Shown: piece by piece, positions 51,452-61,433 of the stretch | Numbering within the stretch: the first letter of the stretch is position 1 | Layout: each line of letters opens with the position of its first letter | Assembly (NCBI RefSeq): GCF_002155685.1 | Contig: NZ_MUYK01000001.1 | Span: forward strand, 372,001-436,000 | Origin: Erythrobacter colymbi | GTDB lineage: Bacteria; Pseudomonadota; Alphaproteobacteria; Sphingomonadales; Sphingomonadaceae | Length of the DNA: 64,000 nucleotides | Direction: 5' to 3' | The notes under the pieces: generated by a model | The model's input: only the letters and a program-made list of their open reading frames with translations | What the model was told of the DNA's origin: nothing | The model's database searches: none | Program-made: the position numbers and the translations under genes

Positions 51452-52714
51452 ATGTCGACACAGCTTGCCGCATCGAACCCCAAGGGCGCCGCCGCCACGC
51501 CGGCCGACCTGACCCTCGACGACGTCCGCGCCGCTGCCGCGCGGATTGCCGGATCGGTGGTCAACACCCCGATGATGCACTCGATCACGCTGTCGGAGAT
51601 TACCGGCGCGGATATCTGGCTGAAGTTCGAGAACCTCCAGTTCACCGCCGCCTACAAGGAGCGTGGGGCATTGAATGCGCTGCTGCTGCTCGACGAGGAA
51701 CAGCGCGCACGCGGCGTGATTGCGGCCTCGGCCGGCAACCATTCGCAGGGCCTCTCCTATCACGGCACCCGTCTGGGCGTGCCGGTCACCATCGTCATGC
51801 CCAAGCCCACCCCCACGGTGAAGGTGATGCAGACCGAGAGCGTCGGCGGCAAGGTGGTGCTCGAGGGCGAGACCTTCGACGAGGCCTATGCCTATGCCCG
51901 CAAGCTCGAAGGCGAGCTGGGCCTGACCTTCGTCCACCCCTTCGATGATCCCCACGTCGCGGCGGGCGCGGGCACCGTGGCGCTCGAAATGCTGCAAGTG
52001 AAACCCGATCTCGATTGCATCGTTACCCCGATCGGCGGGGGCGGGCTGATTTCGGGCATGGCGACCGTCGCCAAGGCCATCAACCCCGATATCGAGGTCG
52101 TGGGCGTGCAGGCGGGTCTGTTCCCCTCGATGTTCGACCGGATCAAGGGCGCGAACCTGCCCTGCGGCGGCGACACGCTGGCCGAGGGCATCGCGGTCAA
52201 GGTGCCGGGCGATTTCACCAGCAAGGTGATCGCCGAGCGGGTCGACGATATCGTGCTGGTGGATGAACCCGCGCTCGAAAAGGCGGTGGCGCTGCTGCTC
52301 CAGATCGAGAAGACCGTGGTCGAGGGCGCGGGCGCGGCAGGGCTGGCCGCAGTGCTGCGCAATCCGGCGCGCTTTGCGGGGAAGACCATCGGCCTCGCGC
52401 TGTGCGGCGGCAATATCGACACGCGCCTCCTCGCCAACGTGCTGCTGCGCGATCTGGCGCGGCAGGGCCGCCTTGCGCGACTGCGCATCACCTTGCAGGA
52501 CCGCCCCGGCGCGCTGTTCCGCGTGATGCGCCTGTTCGACGAGCACAACGTCAACATCATCGAGATCTACCACCAGCGCATCTTCACCACGCTGCCGGCC
52601 AAGGGCCTGATCACCGACATCGAATGCGAGGCGCGCGATGCCGAGCAGGTCGAGCGGCTGGTCGAGGGCCTGCGCGCCAACGGCTACTCGGTGCAGCTGG
52701 TCGAACTCGGCTGA
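51452..52714 (+). CDS. ilvA: Threonine ammonia-lyase (threonine dehydratase) with ACT domain
   Basis: 420 residues. PLP enzyme deaminating threonine to 2-oxobutyrate, the entry to isoleucine synthesis or threonine catabolism. Lys69 in 'AAYKERGAL' forms the Schiff base, 'SAGNHSQGLSYHG' binds the substrate carboxylate and 'PIGGGGLISG' the PLP phosphate. One ACT domain at the C-terminus ('LQDRPGALFRVMRLFDEHNV') gives allosteric control; E. coli IlvA has two and TdcB none, so this is the intermediate 400-420 residue form. No clear ribosome site before the ATG at 51452. Gene symbol by function. Confidence 0.9.
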   Translation: MSTQLAASNPKGAAATPADLTLDDVRAAAARIAGSVVNTPMMHSITLSEITGADIWLKFENLQFTAAYKERGALNALLLLDEEQRARGVIAASAGNHSQGLSYHGTRLGVPVTIVMPKPTPTVKVMQTESVGGKVVLEGETFDEAYAYARKLEGELGLTFVHPFDDPHVAAGAGTVALEMLQVKPDLDCIVTPIGGGGLISGMATVAKAINPDIEVVGVQAGLFPSMFDRIKGANLPCGGDTLAEGIAVKVPGDFTSKVIAERVDDIVLVDEPALEKAVALLLQIEKTVVEGAGAAGLAAVLRNPARFAGKTIGLALCGGNIDTRLLANVLLRDLARQGRLARLRITLQDRPGALFRVMRLFDEHNVNIIEIYHQRIFTTLPAKGLITDIECEARDAEQVERLVEGLRANGYSVQLVELG

Positions 52715-52924
52715 TTTCCGCGAAAATCCGGTGACGCGGACCGGGGTTAACGTCCCGGTTTGCACCATTGCGGCTGCGCTTTTGCGGTGGCCTGCGCAGC
52801 CATGTGCCAATTTCGCGATATTTTCATGGTTAAGGGACTTTTACCGGAGCGAAGGTGTGGGCATAAGATTTTCTTAACACTTTCGCCCATCCGCGATTCA
52901 GCGCTCAAAGGACAGGCCCCACCC

Positions 52925-53770
52925 GTGACGGCACCGATCCGCTTCCCTCGCTTCTTCGTGACCAGCCCCGCGCCGTGCCCCTATCTGCCGGGCCGCAGCG
53001 AGCGCAAGGTGTTCACCGAGCTGAAGGGGCCGCACGCGGATCAGCTGAACGAGGCGCTGGGCCGCATCGGGTTCCGCCGCAGCCAGACGGTCGCCTATCG
53101 TCCCTCCTGCCTCGATTGCCAGGCCTGCGTCTCGGTGCGGGTGGTGGCGGGCAAGTTCCAGCCCTCGGCCACGCAGAAGCGCGATCTGAAGCGCAACAGC
53201 GACCTCATCGTCACCGAATGCCGCCCTTGGGCGACCGACGAGCAGTTCGCGCTGCTCGCCCGCTATCTCGGCCAGCGCCACCCCGATGGCGGGATGTCGG
53301 CGATGGACGAGCTCGATTATGCCGACATGATCGAGCACACGCCGGTCTCCAGCGTCGTCACCGAATATCGTGAGCCTGGTCCCAACGGGAAGCCGGGGCG
53401 GCTGGTGGGCGCGTGCCTGACCGACCGTCAGGGTGACGGCCTGTCGATGATCTACTCTTTCTACGAGCCCGATCACCCGACCCGCGCGGGTCTCGGCAAC
53501 TTTATTATCCTCGATCATATCCGCCGCGCGGCGGCTGAGGCATTGCCTTACGTCTATCTGGGTTACTGGGTCGAAGGCAGTCCGCGCATGCAGTACAAGG
53601 TTCGCTATCGTCCGCTCGAGCGGCTGACGCGCGAAGGCTGGCAGCTCATGGAGGCCGGTGACCAGCACCGCCTGATCGCAGCGGCAACCGCGCCGCGCCG
53701 CGCGCAGGACGAAAGCCTCGCCGCCGTGCGGGGCAAGGATGGCCAGCCTGTCAAGTTCACGGCCAGCTGA
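52925..53770 (+). CDS. bpt: Aspartate/glutamate leucyltransferase (N-end rule)
   Basis: 281 residues. Transfers Leu from Leu-tRNA to N-terminal Asp or Glu, marking proteins for ClpS/ClpAP. '[17 protein letters not shown]' (about 17-33) and '[15 protein letters not shown]' (about 59-73) hold the conserved cysteines at about 18, 62, 65 and 68. The C-terminal acetyltransferase-like fold has '[20 protein letters not shown]' and '[17 protein letters not shown]'. The start is GTG at 52925 (AAAGGAC upstream), which fits the family N-terminus. It overlaps tamA by 32 bases in another frame. Confidence 0.94.
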   Translation: MTAPIRFPRFFVTSPAPCPYLPGRSERKVFTELKGPHADQLNEALGRIGFRRSQTVAYRPSCLDCQACVSVRVVAGKFQPSATQKRDLKRNSDLIVTECRPWATDEQFALLARYLGQRHPDGGMSAMDELDYADMIEHTPVSSVVTEYREPGPNGKPGRLVGACLTDRQGDGLSMIYSFYEPDHPTRAGLGNFIILDHIRRAAAEALPYVYLGYWVEGSPRMQYKVRYRPLERLTREGWQLMEAGDQHRLIAAATAPRRAQDESLAAVRGKDGQPVKFTAS

Positions 53771-56087
53771 GGCCCGTCGGCGGGCCACTCTCCGTCTCGC
53801 TATTGTCGCAGGATTGGGTAACGCCGCGCTGGCGATCACCGGCGGGGCGGCCCATGCGGCTGCCGCGGCGCAGCCTGCCCAGCCGGGCGCGGAGCAGGTG
53901 GAGAAGCCGCCTGAAACGCCCGAGGTAACCGCGGTCGCCCCCGAGCCAGAGCCCGTTCCCCAATCGCTCGACGACCTGATCCCGGAAGAAGCCGTCAACA
54001 ATCCCGAAGCCTGGGCGACCGGCGGCGTGCCCGGCACCACCCCGCAGGTCGAGGATGTCGATCCGCTTGCCGCTGCGCCCGATCCGGCCTTCGATGCTGC
54101 CTTCACCGCACTGGGCGATCCTTCGGCCGATGCGGGCCTGCCTGCCCCGGTCGATGGCGGCCTTGGCGATTTCGCGCTTGAGGATATCCAGCCGCTCCCC
54201 GCCGATCCCGAGCTTGAAGCGCTCGCCAGCATCGATGCGCCGGTGCTCGCCGAACTGCCAGAACTCGCCGAAACCCGCATCAGCAGCACGCTGGTGCTCG
54301 CGCTCCCCACGGCAGAGGCCGCCTTCCCCGAGAAGGACGAATTCGTCGAGCGCTTCCGCGACCTGTCCACCTTGCGCGAGCTCGACGATGGCGAGGAAGC
54401 CGCCCCGCAGGTCGCCGCCCGCGCGCGGGCCGATGCCGAACTGCTCGGCGATATCCTGCGCACCTATGGCTATTACAGCGGCGAGGTGGTGCGCCAGCTT
54501 TCGGGCGGTCGCCGCGCGGGCGAGGCGGCGGAGGACGCTGCCGAGGCCGCCGCCAGCGAGCCGCGCGTGCGCTTCGATATCCTGCCCGGGCCGCGTTATA
54601 CCTTCGGCACCATCGATCTCGGCGCGCTCTCCGCCCTGCCGGAGCCCGATGCCACCCGCCTGCGCGAGGTCTTCGCCATCGCCTCGGGCGATCCGCTCTA
54701 CGCCGACCGCATCATCGAGCGCGAGATCGACTTGCGCGTGGCGCTGGGCGAAAGCGGCTATCCCTTCGCCGAGGTGGCCGAGCCGGAATTGCTGATCGAC
54801 CATGCGCGCGAACAGGGCGACCTGACGCTCGATGTCGAACCCAAGGGCAAATATGTCTTCGGCGAAGTGGTGAGCAACGACCCGCGCTTCCTGTCGGGCA
54901 AGCACCTCGCACGGATCGCCCGCTTCGACCGGGGCGACACCTTCCAGCAGAGCCTCGAGACCGATCTGCGCCGCGCGATCATCGCCACCGGGCTTGTCTC
55001 CAGCGTCACCGTCACTCCGCGCGAGACCCGCGCGCCCGAGGGCGGCAGGCCGGGCGAGGTCGCGGTCGATGTCGCCTTCGAACGCGCGCCGGTGCGCACC
55101 ATCGCGGGCGCGATCGGTTACGGCACCGAGGACGGGATCAAGCTCGAAACCCGCTGGGAGCATCGCAACCTCTTCCCGCCCGAAGGCGCGCTGCGGCTGC
55201 GCGGCATCCTCGGCACGCGCGAGGCGCTGGCGAGTGTGGGCGTGCGGCGCAACAACTTCCTCGGCCGCGACCAGGTGCTCACCGTCGACGTGTTCGGCAG
55301 CGACATCACCACCCAGGCGGTGGACTCGCGCGGCTTCGGGACGCGGGCGACCTTCGAGAAGGTCTCCAACATCCTGTTCCAGAAGCCGGTCAGCTGGCAG
55401 ATCGGCGGCGAGCTGCTCTATACCGACGAGCGCAACCGCACTGCGCGTGTCGCGCCCGGCGGGCCGGTGCCGCGCCAGACCTATCTGATCGGCGGGCTGT
55501 TCGGATCGCTCACGCTCGATGCGAGCGACGATCTGCTCGACCCGACCGAGGGCTGGCGCGCGACGCTGTTTGTCGCCCCGGAAGTCTCGCGGCAGGGCGG
55601 GGCGCAAACCTTCTATGTTCGCACGCAAGCCGACGCGAGCTATTACCAGAGCTTCGGCGAGCTGACGCTGGCGGGCCGCGTGCGCGCGGCGACGATCCAG
55701 GGCGCGGCGGCCGAGGACATCGCGCCCTCGCGCAGGCTCTATGCCGGCGGCGGGGCCTCGGTACGCGGCTACGGGTTCCAGGGCGTCGGCCCGCGCGACA
55801 CGGCGGGCAATCCGGAGGGCGGCGCCTCGCTGGTCGAATTCGCGCTCGAAGCCCGCATCCCGACCCCGCTGTTCGGCGGGGCGATCGAGGTGGTGCCCTT
55901 CATCGACGGCGGCTCGGTCGCGCGCGGATCGACCCCGGACTTCGACGAGATCCGCTTCGGTGTAGGCGTCGGCATCCGCTACAAGACGACCTTCGGCCCG
56001 ATCCGCGTCGATGTCGCAACCCCGCTCAATCCCACGCAGTTCGATAGCCCCGTGGTGGTCTATGTCAGCCTCGGGCAGGCGTTCTGA
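53739..56087 (+). CDS. tamA: TamA-type outer-membrane assembly factor (BamA family)
   Basis: 782 residues, longer than E. coli TamA (577). Signal-like hydrophobic segment about 18-42 ending in Ala-rich sequence; then an unusual Pro/Glu/Asp/Ala-rich stretch of about 130 residues before the POTRA domains (roughly 190-450, e.g. '[13 protein letters not shown]', '[17 protein letters not shown]'). The C-terminal 330 residues form the 16-strand barrel with '[20 protein letters not shown]', the loop-6 VRGY motif, and terminal 'YVSLGQAF'. With TamB it helps insert outer-membrane proteins and move lipid. Start ATG lies within bpt; tamB follows with a TGATG overlap. Confidence 0.92.
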   Translation: MASLSSSRPAEARRRATLRLAIVAGLGNAALAITGGAAHAAAAAQPAQPGAEQVEKPPETPEVTAVAPEPEPVPQSLDDLIPEEAVNNPEAWATGGVPGTTPQVEDVDPLAAAPDPAFDAAFTALGDPSADAGLPAPVDGGLGDFALEDIQPLPADPELEALASIDAPVLAELPELAETRISSTLVLALPTAEAAFPEKDEFVERFRDLSTLRELDDGEEAAPQVAARARADAELLGDILRTYGYYSGEVVRQLSGGRRAGEAAEDAAEAAASEPRVRFDILPGPRYTFGTIDLGALSALPEPDATRLREVFAIASGDPLYADRIIEREIDLRVALGESGYPFAEVAEPELLIDHAREQGDLTLDVEPKGKYVFGEVVSNDPRFLSGKHLARIARFDRGDTFQQSLETDLRRAIIATGLVSSVTVTPRETRAPEGGRPGEVAVDVAFERAPVRTIAGAIGYGTEDGIKLETRWEHRNLFPPEGALRLRGILGTREALASVGVRRNNFLGRDQVLTVDVFGSDITTQAVDSRGFGTRATFEKVSNILFQKPVSWQIGGELLYTDERNRTARVAPGGPVPRQTYLIGGLFGSLTLDASDDLLDPTEGWRATLFVAPEVSRQGGAQTFYVRTQADASYYQSFGELTLAGRVRAATIQGAAAEDIAPSRRLYAGGGASVRGYGFQGVGPRDTAGNPEGGASLVEFALEARIPTPLFGGAIEVVPFIDGGSVARGSTPDFDEIRFGVGVGIRYKTTFGPIRVDVATPLNPTQFDSPVVVYVSLGQAF

Positions 56088-59000
56088 TGGCCGGGGGGGT
56101 GGAGACCGCCGGCGACACCGCGCCGCCGCCGCCGCCGCCGTCGTCCGGTGCCCGGCGGCGCTGGGGGAAGCGGCTGGGCTGGATCTTGGGCCTGCTGCTC
56201 GCCCCCTTCCTCCTCACCGCGCTGTTCTTCGCCACGCCCATCGGCAAGCGCTTCATCGCCGACCGCATCGCCGCCACCGCGCCCGCCTCGGGGCTCAGGT
56301 TCAGCGTCGGACGGATCGAGGGCGACATCTACGGGCAGGCGGTGCTGCGCAAGGTGGTGGTGAGCGACCCCAAGGGCGCGTTCCTCACTATTCCCGAAGT
56401 GCGGCTCGACTGGCGGCCGCTGAACTGGCTGTGGAGCGGGCTCGACATCCGCGAGGTCACGGCGCGGCGCGGGCGGCTGACGCGCCTGCCCGAACTGCTC
56501 CCCGGCGACCCCGATGCGCCTCTGCTCCCCGATTTCGACATCCGCGTCGACAAGCTGGTGATCGACGATCTGGTGATCGCCAAGGGCCTCGCCACCGGGC
56601 GGGACGAGCGCACCGATCTCACCGCGAAAATCGACATCCGCGAAGGCCGCGCGCTGATCGACGCCAAGGCGAAGCTCGGCGCGGAGGACCGCATCGCGCT
56701 GCTGCTCGATGCCGAGCCCGATGGCGACCGCTTCGAGCTGGAGGGCGATTACCGCGCGCCGGCGGGCGGCGTGCTGGCAGGGCTGGCGGGCTTGCAGGCG
56801 GGCTACACCGCGCGGATCGTGGGTGACGGCACCTGGGCGCGCTGGCGCGGTGCGGCGGTGGCCCGCAGAATCGGCGCACCGGGCGAGCGGGTCGCGGCGT
56901 TCCGGATTGCCAATGACGCGGGGCGTTACGGCGTGCTCGGCCAGCTGCGCAGCGGTCTTGCGGGCGACACCATCGCGGGCCGCGCTCTGGGCGATACGAC
57001 CTCGCTCGCCGCCAGCTTCACGCTCGCCGACAGCGTGATCGAAGGGCGCGCGGCGGCGGTCTCCTCAGGCGCTGACCTGCGCGCGGCGGGCATGGCGAAC
57101 CTCGCCGACAAGCTCACCGATGGCGCGCGGGTGCGGCTGACCTTGCGCAATCCCGACCTGTTCGGACCCAACCTCAGGATCGAGGGCGGCACGCTCGCCG
57201 CGAGCCTCAATGGCGCCTTCGATGATCTCGGGATCAGGCACGAGATCGCGGTGAAGCGTCTCGTCGCCGCCGGAACCGTCACCGCGACAGGGCTGGCGCA
57301 GGACGGCAGCGCGCGGCTCAAGGATTCGCTCCTCAGCCTGCCCATTGCGCTCACCGCCGAGCGTGTCACCACCGGCAATGCCTTCGCCGATCCGCGCCTC
57401 GTGAAGGGCCGCGCGGGCGGGGTGCTGACCTTTGACTTCGCGCGCAACTTCCTCGCCATCGACCGCGCGCAGATCATCTTCCCGGGGCTCGAGGCGATGC
57501 TGGCGCTGCGGGGCGATATCCCGGCGGGCGCCTATGCCATCGCGGGCCCGGTCGAGGCGAGGCGCCTCAAGGTCGAGGGCGCGGGCGAGGTAACCGCCAA
57601 TGCCAAGATCCTCGCCAAGTTCGGCCCCGCCGTGCCGTGGAGCCTGCGCGCCAATCTCTCCGGCGTGCTGAGCCGGATCGGCAATGCCACCATCGTCAAC
57701 CTCGCAGGCGAAAGGGTAGCCTTCAAGGGCGAGCTCGGCATGGGGGCGGGCCAGCCGATCGTCTTCAGGAACACCACCGTCACCGCCCCGCGTCTGACCG
57801 CGCGGCTCGACAGCAAGGTGGTGACCGGCGGCGGCGTGACCCGCACCGTGCTCGCCGGGAGCGGGCGGCAGGCGCAATATGGCCCCTTCAGCTTCGATGC
57901 CGAGATCGCCGCCGATGGCCCGCGCGCCGTGCTGGTGCTCGCCGATCCCTATCCGGCTGCCGGCCTCAAGGACGTGCGCATCGCGCTCGCGCCGAGCCAG
58001 GAGGGCTTCGGGCTCGATGTGGCGGGCCAGTCGCTGCTCGGCGAATTCGACGGCGCGCTCGAGCTGTTCCTGCCCGAGAACGCGCCGACACGGATCGCGA
58101 TCAACCGGCTCAATGTCTACAAGACCGACGTGACCGGCGAGGTCGTGCTGCGCGACGAGGGCGTGGCGGGCGACCTGAGGCTCGCGGGCGGGGGCGTCAA
58201 CGGCACGGTCAATTTCCGCCCGCAGGATGGCGGCGCGATCGGCTTTGCGGTCGATCTGGCGGCGCGCAACGCGAGCTTCAGCGGCGCGACCCCGATCAGC
58301 ATCACCCGCGCCGATCTGCAGGCGACCGGGCGCTATGCCGATGGCAATGCCACGATCGACGCCGATGTCTCGGCCGCGGGCTTTGAATATGGCAGCCTCA
58401 GCCTTGCCAACCTCACTGCCAAGGCGGCGATCAGGAACGGGCAGGGCAAGGTGACGGGCACGGTCTCCGGCCGCCGCGCGGACCGCTTCGCGCTCAATTT
58501 CGACGCCGATGTCGCCGCCAACCGGATCGCGGCGGTGGCGCGCGGGCAATATGGCAATGCCCGGATCACCATGCCGCGCCGCGCGGTGCTGACGGCCCGG
58601 GACGAGGGCGGCTGGGCCCTCGCTCCCACCCAGATCGGCTTCGGCGGCGGCTTTGCCATCGCGCGCGGCAGCTTCGGCGGCGGGGCGACCGATGTCGAGC
58701 TGAAGGTCTCGCAACTGCCGCTGCGGCTGCTCGATCTCGCAGGGGCGGACTTGGGGCTGGGCGGACGGCTCACCGGCGTGATCGATTACCGTCAGGCGGG
58801 CCGCGACGCCCCCACCGCCCGGGCGCGGGGGCGGATCGACCGCTTCAGCCGCGCGGGGTTGGTGCTCTCGTCCAAGCCCATCAACGTGCTCGGGGTGGTC
58901 GACCTTGGCGCGGATCGCATGACCGCCGCCGCCCGCCTGTTCGAAGGTGACGCGCGGCGCGGCGACGTGACGGTCGCGATCAACGGCCTCGGCCCGGACG

Positions 59001-60325
59001 GGGCGCTCCCAGACCGGCTGATGCGCGGGCGGCTCGACGCGCGCCTCGCCTTCGACGGTGCGGCCGAGACCTTGTGGCGGCTCGCGGCGGTCGAGGCCTT
59101 CGACCTTGCCGGCCCGGTCCGCATCGGCGCCCGCGCGACCGGCACGCTCGCCGATCCGCGCATCACCGGCACCGTCGCGAGCGACGACCTCACCGTCCAG
59201 AGCGCGCTCACCGGCACGCGCATCACCAAGGTCACCGCGCGCGGGCGCTTTGCCGGATCGCGGCTCGAACTGGTGCGCTTTGCCGGCCAGACCGCCGGAG
59301 ACGGGACGATCAGCGGCAGCGGCACGGTCGACCTTGGCGGGATGAGCGCGACGCGTGGCCCCGCGCTCGATCTGCGCGCGGCGGTGAAGGACGCGCGGCT
59401 GCTCGACGCCAACGGCTTGCAGGCGACGATCACTGGCCCCTTGCGGATCGTCTCCAGCGGCATCGGCGGCACCATCGCGGGCCGTGTCACCATCGACCGC
59501 GCGCGCTGGGCGCTGGGCCGCGCGGCCGAGGACAATGCGCTGCCCCGGATCGCCACGCGCGAGATCAACGGCGAGGGCCGCGGGCGCACGCAGGTTTCGG
59601 GCCGCGATGCGACCTGGCGCTATCTCGTCAACGCCTCGGCCCCCAACCGCGTGGCGGTGGAAGGGCTGGGGCTGGAGAGCGAGTGGGGCATCGATATCGC
59701 CCTGCGCGGCACGGTCGCCGATCCGCGCATCGGCGGCACCGCGCGGCTGGTGCGGGGCGACTACACCTTCGCCGGCACCCGCTTCGAGCTGACCCGCGGG
59801 CGCATCCTGTTCGACGTGGGCGAGCCGATCAACCCGCGCCTCGACGTGCTGGCCGAGACGTCGAAGAACGGCACCAATGTCGATATCGCGATCACCGGCA
59901 ACGCCCAGTCGCCCAGCATCGCCTTTTCGAGCGACCCCTCGCTGCCCGAGGAGGAGATCCTCGCGCGGCTGCTGTTTGGCGGGTCTGTGACCTCGCTCTC
60001 GGCGACCGACGCCGTGCAGCTGGCCGCCGCGCTGGCCGCGCTCCAGGGCGGGGGCGGGGGGCTCGATCCCATCGGCCAGCTGCGGCGTTCGATCGGGCTC
60101 GACCAGCTGCGCATCGTCAGCGCCGACCCGCTGATCGGGCGCGGCACGGGCATCGCCATCGGCAAGAACATCACCCGCAACATCTATGTCGAGCTGGTCA
60201 CCGACGGACGCGGCTACAGCGCGACGCAGGTCGAATACCGCATCACCAGCTGGCTGGCGCTGCTCGGCACGGTATCGACCATCGGGCGCGATTCGGTGCT
60301 GGTGCAGGTCTCGCGGGATTATTGA
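56087..60325 (+). CDS. tamB: Translocation and assembly module protein TamB
   Basis: 1412 residues. N-terminal membrane anchor (about 30-52, 'WILGLLLAPFLLTALFFATP'), then a very long run of beta-rich repeats, the periplasm-spanning groove of AsmA-like proteins. The C-terminal DUF490 domain has 'LTRGRILFDVGEPINPRLDV', 'PSLPEEEILARLLFGGSV' and ends 'GRDSVLVQVSRDY'. It pairs with TamA for outer-membrane protein and phospholipid transport. ATG overlaps the tamA stop (TGATG). An eight-residue Pro run near the N-terminus (PPPPPPSSG area) precedes the anchor. Confidence 0.95.
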   Translation: MAGGVETAGDTAPPPPPPSSGARRRWGKRLGWILGLLLAPFLLTALFFATPIGKRFIADRIAATAPASGLRFSVGRIEGDIYGQAVLRKVVVSDPKGAFLTIPEVRLDWRPLNWLWSGLDIREVTARRGRLTRLPELLPGDPDAPLLPDFDIRVDKLVIDDLVIAKGLATGRDERTDLTAKIDIREGRALIDAKAKLGAEDRIALLLDAEPDGDRFELEGDYRAPAGGVLAGLAGLQAGYTARIVGDGTWARWRGAAVARRIGAPGERVAAFRIANDAGRYGVLGQLRSGLAGDTIAGRALGDTTSLAASFTLADSVIEGRAAAVSSGADLRAAGMANLADKLTDGARVRLTLRNPDLFGPNLRIEGGTLAASLNGAFDDLGIRHEIAVKRLVAAGTVTATGLAQDGSARLKDSLLSLPIALTAERVTTGNAFADPRLVKGRAGGVLTFDFARNFLAIDRAQIIFPGLEAMLALRGDIPAGAYAIAGPVEARRLKVEGAGEVTANAKILAKFGPAVPWSLRANLSGVLSRIGNATIVNLAGERVAFKGELGMGAGQPIVFRNTTVTAPRLTARLDSKVVTGGGVTRTVLAGSGRQAQYGPFSFDAEIAADGPRAVLVLADPYPAAGLKDVRIALAPSQEGFGLDVAGQSLLGEFDGALELFLPENAPTRIAINRLNVYKTDVTGEVVLRDEGVAGDLRLAGGGVNGTVNFRPQDGGAIGFAVDLAARNASFSGATPISITRADLQATGRYADGNATIDADVSAAGFEYGSLSLANLTAKAAIRNGQGKVTGTVSGRRADRFALNFDADVAANRIAAVARGQYGNARITMPRRAVLTARDEGGWALAPTQIGFGGGFAIARGSFGGGATDVELKVSQLPLRLLDLAGADLGLGGRLTGVIDYRQAGRDAPTARARGRIDRFSRAGLVLSSKPINVLGVVDLGADRMTAAARLFEGDARRGDVTVAINGLGPDGALPDRLMRGRLDARLAFDGAAETLWRLAAVEAFDLAGPVRIGARATGTLADPRITGTVASDDLTVQSALTGTRITKVTARGRFAGSRLELVRFAGQTAGDGTISGSGTVDLGGMSATRGPALDLRAAVKDARLLDANGLQATITGPLRIVSSGIGGTIAGRVTIDRARWALGRAAEDNALPRIATREINGEGRGRTQVSGRDATWRYLVNASAPNRVAVEGLGLESEWGIDIALRGTVADPRIGGTARLVRGDYTFAGTRFELTRGRILFDVGEPINPRLDVLAETSKNGTNVDIAITGNAQSPSIAFSSDPSLPEEEILARLLFGGSVTSLSATDAVQLAAALAALQGGGGGLDPIGQLRRSIGLDQLRIVSADPLIGRGTGIAIGKNITRNIYVELVTDGRGYSATQVEYRITSWLALLGTVSTIGRDSVLVQVSRDY

Positions 60326-60442
60326 GGAATCCTTGTTTCCGCACGCCTCCGGCGCGCGAAATCCTCGCTCACGCGGCCTGAAGGCCACATCGCTGCGGGC
60401 GGCCGTTCGGCCTTGCGGTGGCTGCGCCGCCGATAACCAGCC

Positions 60443-61009
60443 CTAGCCATCCTCGCTCGTATACAATTCGGCCTCCTCCGCCCGCCGCCGGACGAGGCCT
60501 TGCAGCACCTTCCCGTCGGCGCGGGTCCAGCGGGCGAATTCGTGCGCGGCGCCGGCATGGTCGCCTGCCACGTGCTTGCGGGTGAGCGTCGCGCTCCGGA
60601 TCGCGCCGGTGTTGTAGTGGAAGCTGACCAGCGCATCGAACTGGCTCTGGGTGGTCAGCGCCTTGCCGATCGCCTTCGACACCTCGGCAGCGAAACGGTC
60701 GAGGTCAAGCGCGAGGCGGATGTCGCATTGCGCCTGCGTCCAGACGGTATCCGGGCCGATCATGCCGCCGGTGAAATGGTCGCGCCCGGTCGCGCCCCAG
60801 CCGATGGTCCAGGGCGCAGCGCCGGTGCCGGGGTCGGGATAGGCCGCGATCAGCCCGTCCGGCCGGAGCCGCGCGCAGCCCTCGAAGCGCTTGATGAGCG
60901 CGATGCCGGCGGGGCCGATGGGGCGGGCGGGGGCGGGCTGCACGGCGGCGGGAATGGCGGCGAGCTTGCGCATCAGCACAGTGAGCGGGGTGGAGGGCTG
61001 GTAGGGCAT
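60443..61009 (-). CDS. Phage-type lysozyme (GH24 endolysin)
   Basis: 188 residues. T4-like lysozyme fold: the catalytic Glu43 in 'LIKRFEGCARL', Asp59 in 'YPDPGTG' and Thr68 in 'PWTIGWGATGRD' match the Glu-Asp-Thr triad of T4 lysozyme in order. It cleaves the N-acetylmuramic acid-GlcNAc bond. 'FDALVSFHYNTGAIRSATL' is the conserved second half. No typical signal peptide; the first 30 residues are Pro/Ala-rich. The ATG at 61009 is preceded by GAGGCTCC. No holin, spanin or phage structural gene is nearby, so it is a lone endolysin, domesticated or a remnant. Confidence 0.88.
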   Translation of the reverse strand: MPYQPSTPLTVLMRKLAAIPAAVQPAPARPIGPAGIALIKRFEGCARLRPDGLIAAYPDPGTGAAPWTIGWGATGRDHFTGGMIGPDTVWTQAQCDIRLALDLDRFAAEVSKAIGKALTTQSQFDALVSFHYNTGAIRSATLTRKHVAGDHAGAAHEFARWTRADGKVLQGLVRRRAEEAELYTSEDG

Positions 61010-61100
61010 GGCGGAGCCTCTTCGTGAACGGTGAGGCCCGGCGATTGAGCATGCTTTGGCGGAGTAGGAAAATGGTTTCCTGCGCGCCGGCGTGAGGGGT

Positions 61101-61150
61101 GACAAGAGTTCTTGACTGACAAGAACTCTTGTCTGTAAAGAGCTCTTGTC
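61101..61150. promoter_or_regulatory. Multi-box operator upstream of the XRE regulator
   Basis: GACAAGAGTTCTTG (61101-61114) and CAAGAACTCTTGTC (61120-61133) are perfect 14-base complementary arms around ACTGA. A third half-site, GCTCTTGTC, lies at 61142-61150 inside AAGAGCTCTT. The boxes overlap the candidate -35 and -10 of the XRE gene, so autorepression is the simplest reading. Confidence 0.75.
61112..61141 (+). promoter_or_regulatory. Candidate promoter of XRE/membrane protein operon
   Basis: TTGACT (61112-61117), 18 bases, TAAAGA (61136-61141). The -35 is one base from consensus. It is embedded in the operator boxes. Confidence 0.5.
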
Positions 61151-61226
61151 AGGTGGCGCCACGATTCGCTTTCGGATCCCACGCAAAGCCCGAATGCACT
61201 TCATCAACTTGCTGCCGGAACCGAAC

Positions 61227-61433
61227 GTGGAAAACCGTCTGAAGCACTACCGGGAGGAACGGGGCTGGAGCCAGGGTGAACTCGCCCGCCGCCTCGGCGT
61301 CTCGCGCCAGACGATCAACGCGGTCGAGACCGACAAGTACGATCCCTCGCTGCCCCTCGCGCTGCGCATGGCGCGCCTGTTCGAGGTGGCGGTGCCGGAT
61401 CTGTTCATCGATCAATGGGAGCCCGAAGCATGA
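61227..61433 (+). CDS. XRE family transcriptional regulator, small (68 aa)
   Basis: 68 residues from GTG 61227, the usual length for this compact group. Nearly all of it is a helix-turn-helix: 'REERGWSQGELARRLGVSRQ' then 'TINAVETDKYDPSLPLALRM', with the C-terminal 'ARLFEVAVPDLFIDQWEPEA'. An ATG at 61194 would add 11 residues but lacks a ribosome site. Overlaps the next gene by four bases (ATGA). The operator cluster just upstream suggests that it represses itself and the membrane protein gene. Confidence 0.85.
   Translation: MENRLKHYREERGWSQGELARRLGVSRQTINAVETDKYDPSLPLALRMARLFEVAVPDLFIDQWEPEA

Noticed and set aside
57065..60388. Open frame of 1107 codons on the minus strand opposite tamB
   Set aside because: Antisense to TamB with its DUF490 motifs; no recognisable features.
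60326..61433. Prophage
   Set aside because: Only one lysozyme and one XRE gene; no integrase, terminase, capsid, tail or holin genes, and no attachment-site repeats were found.
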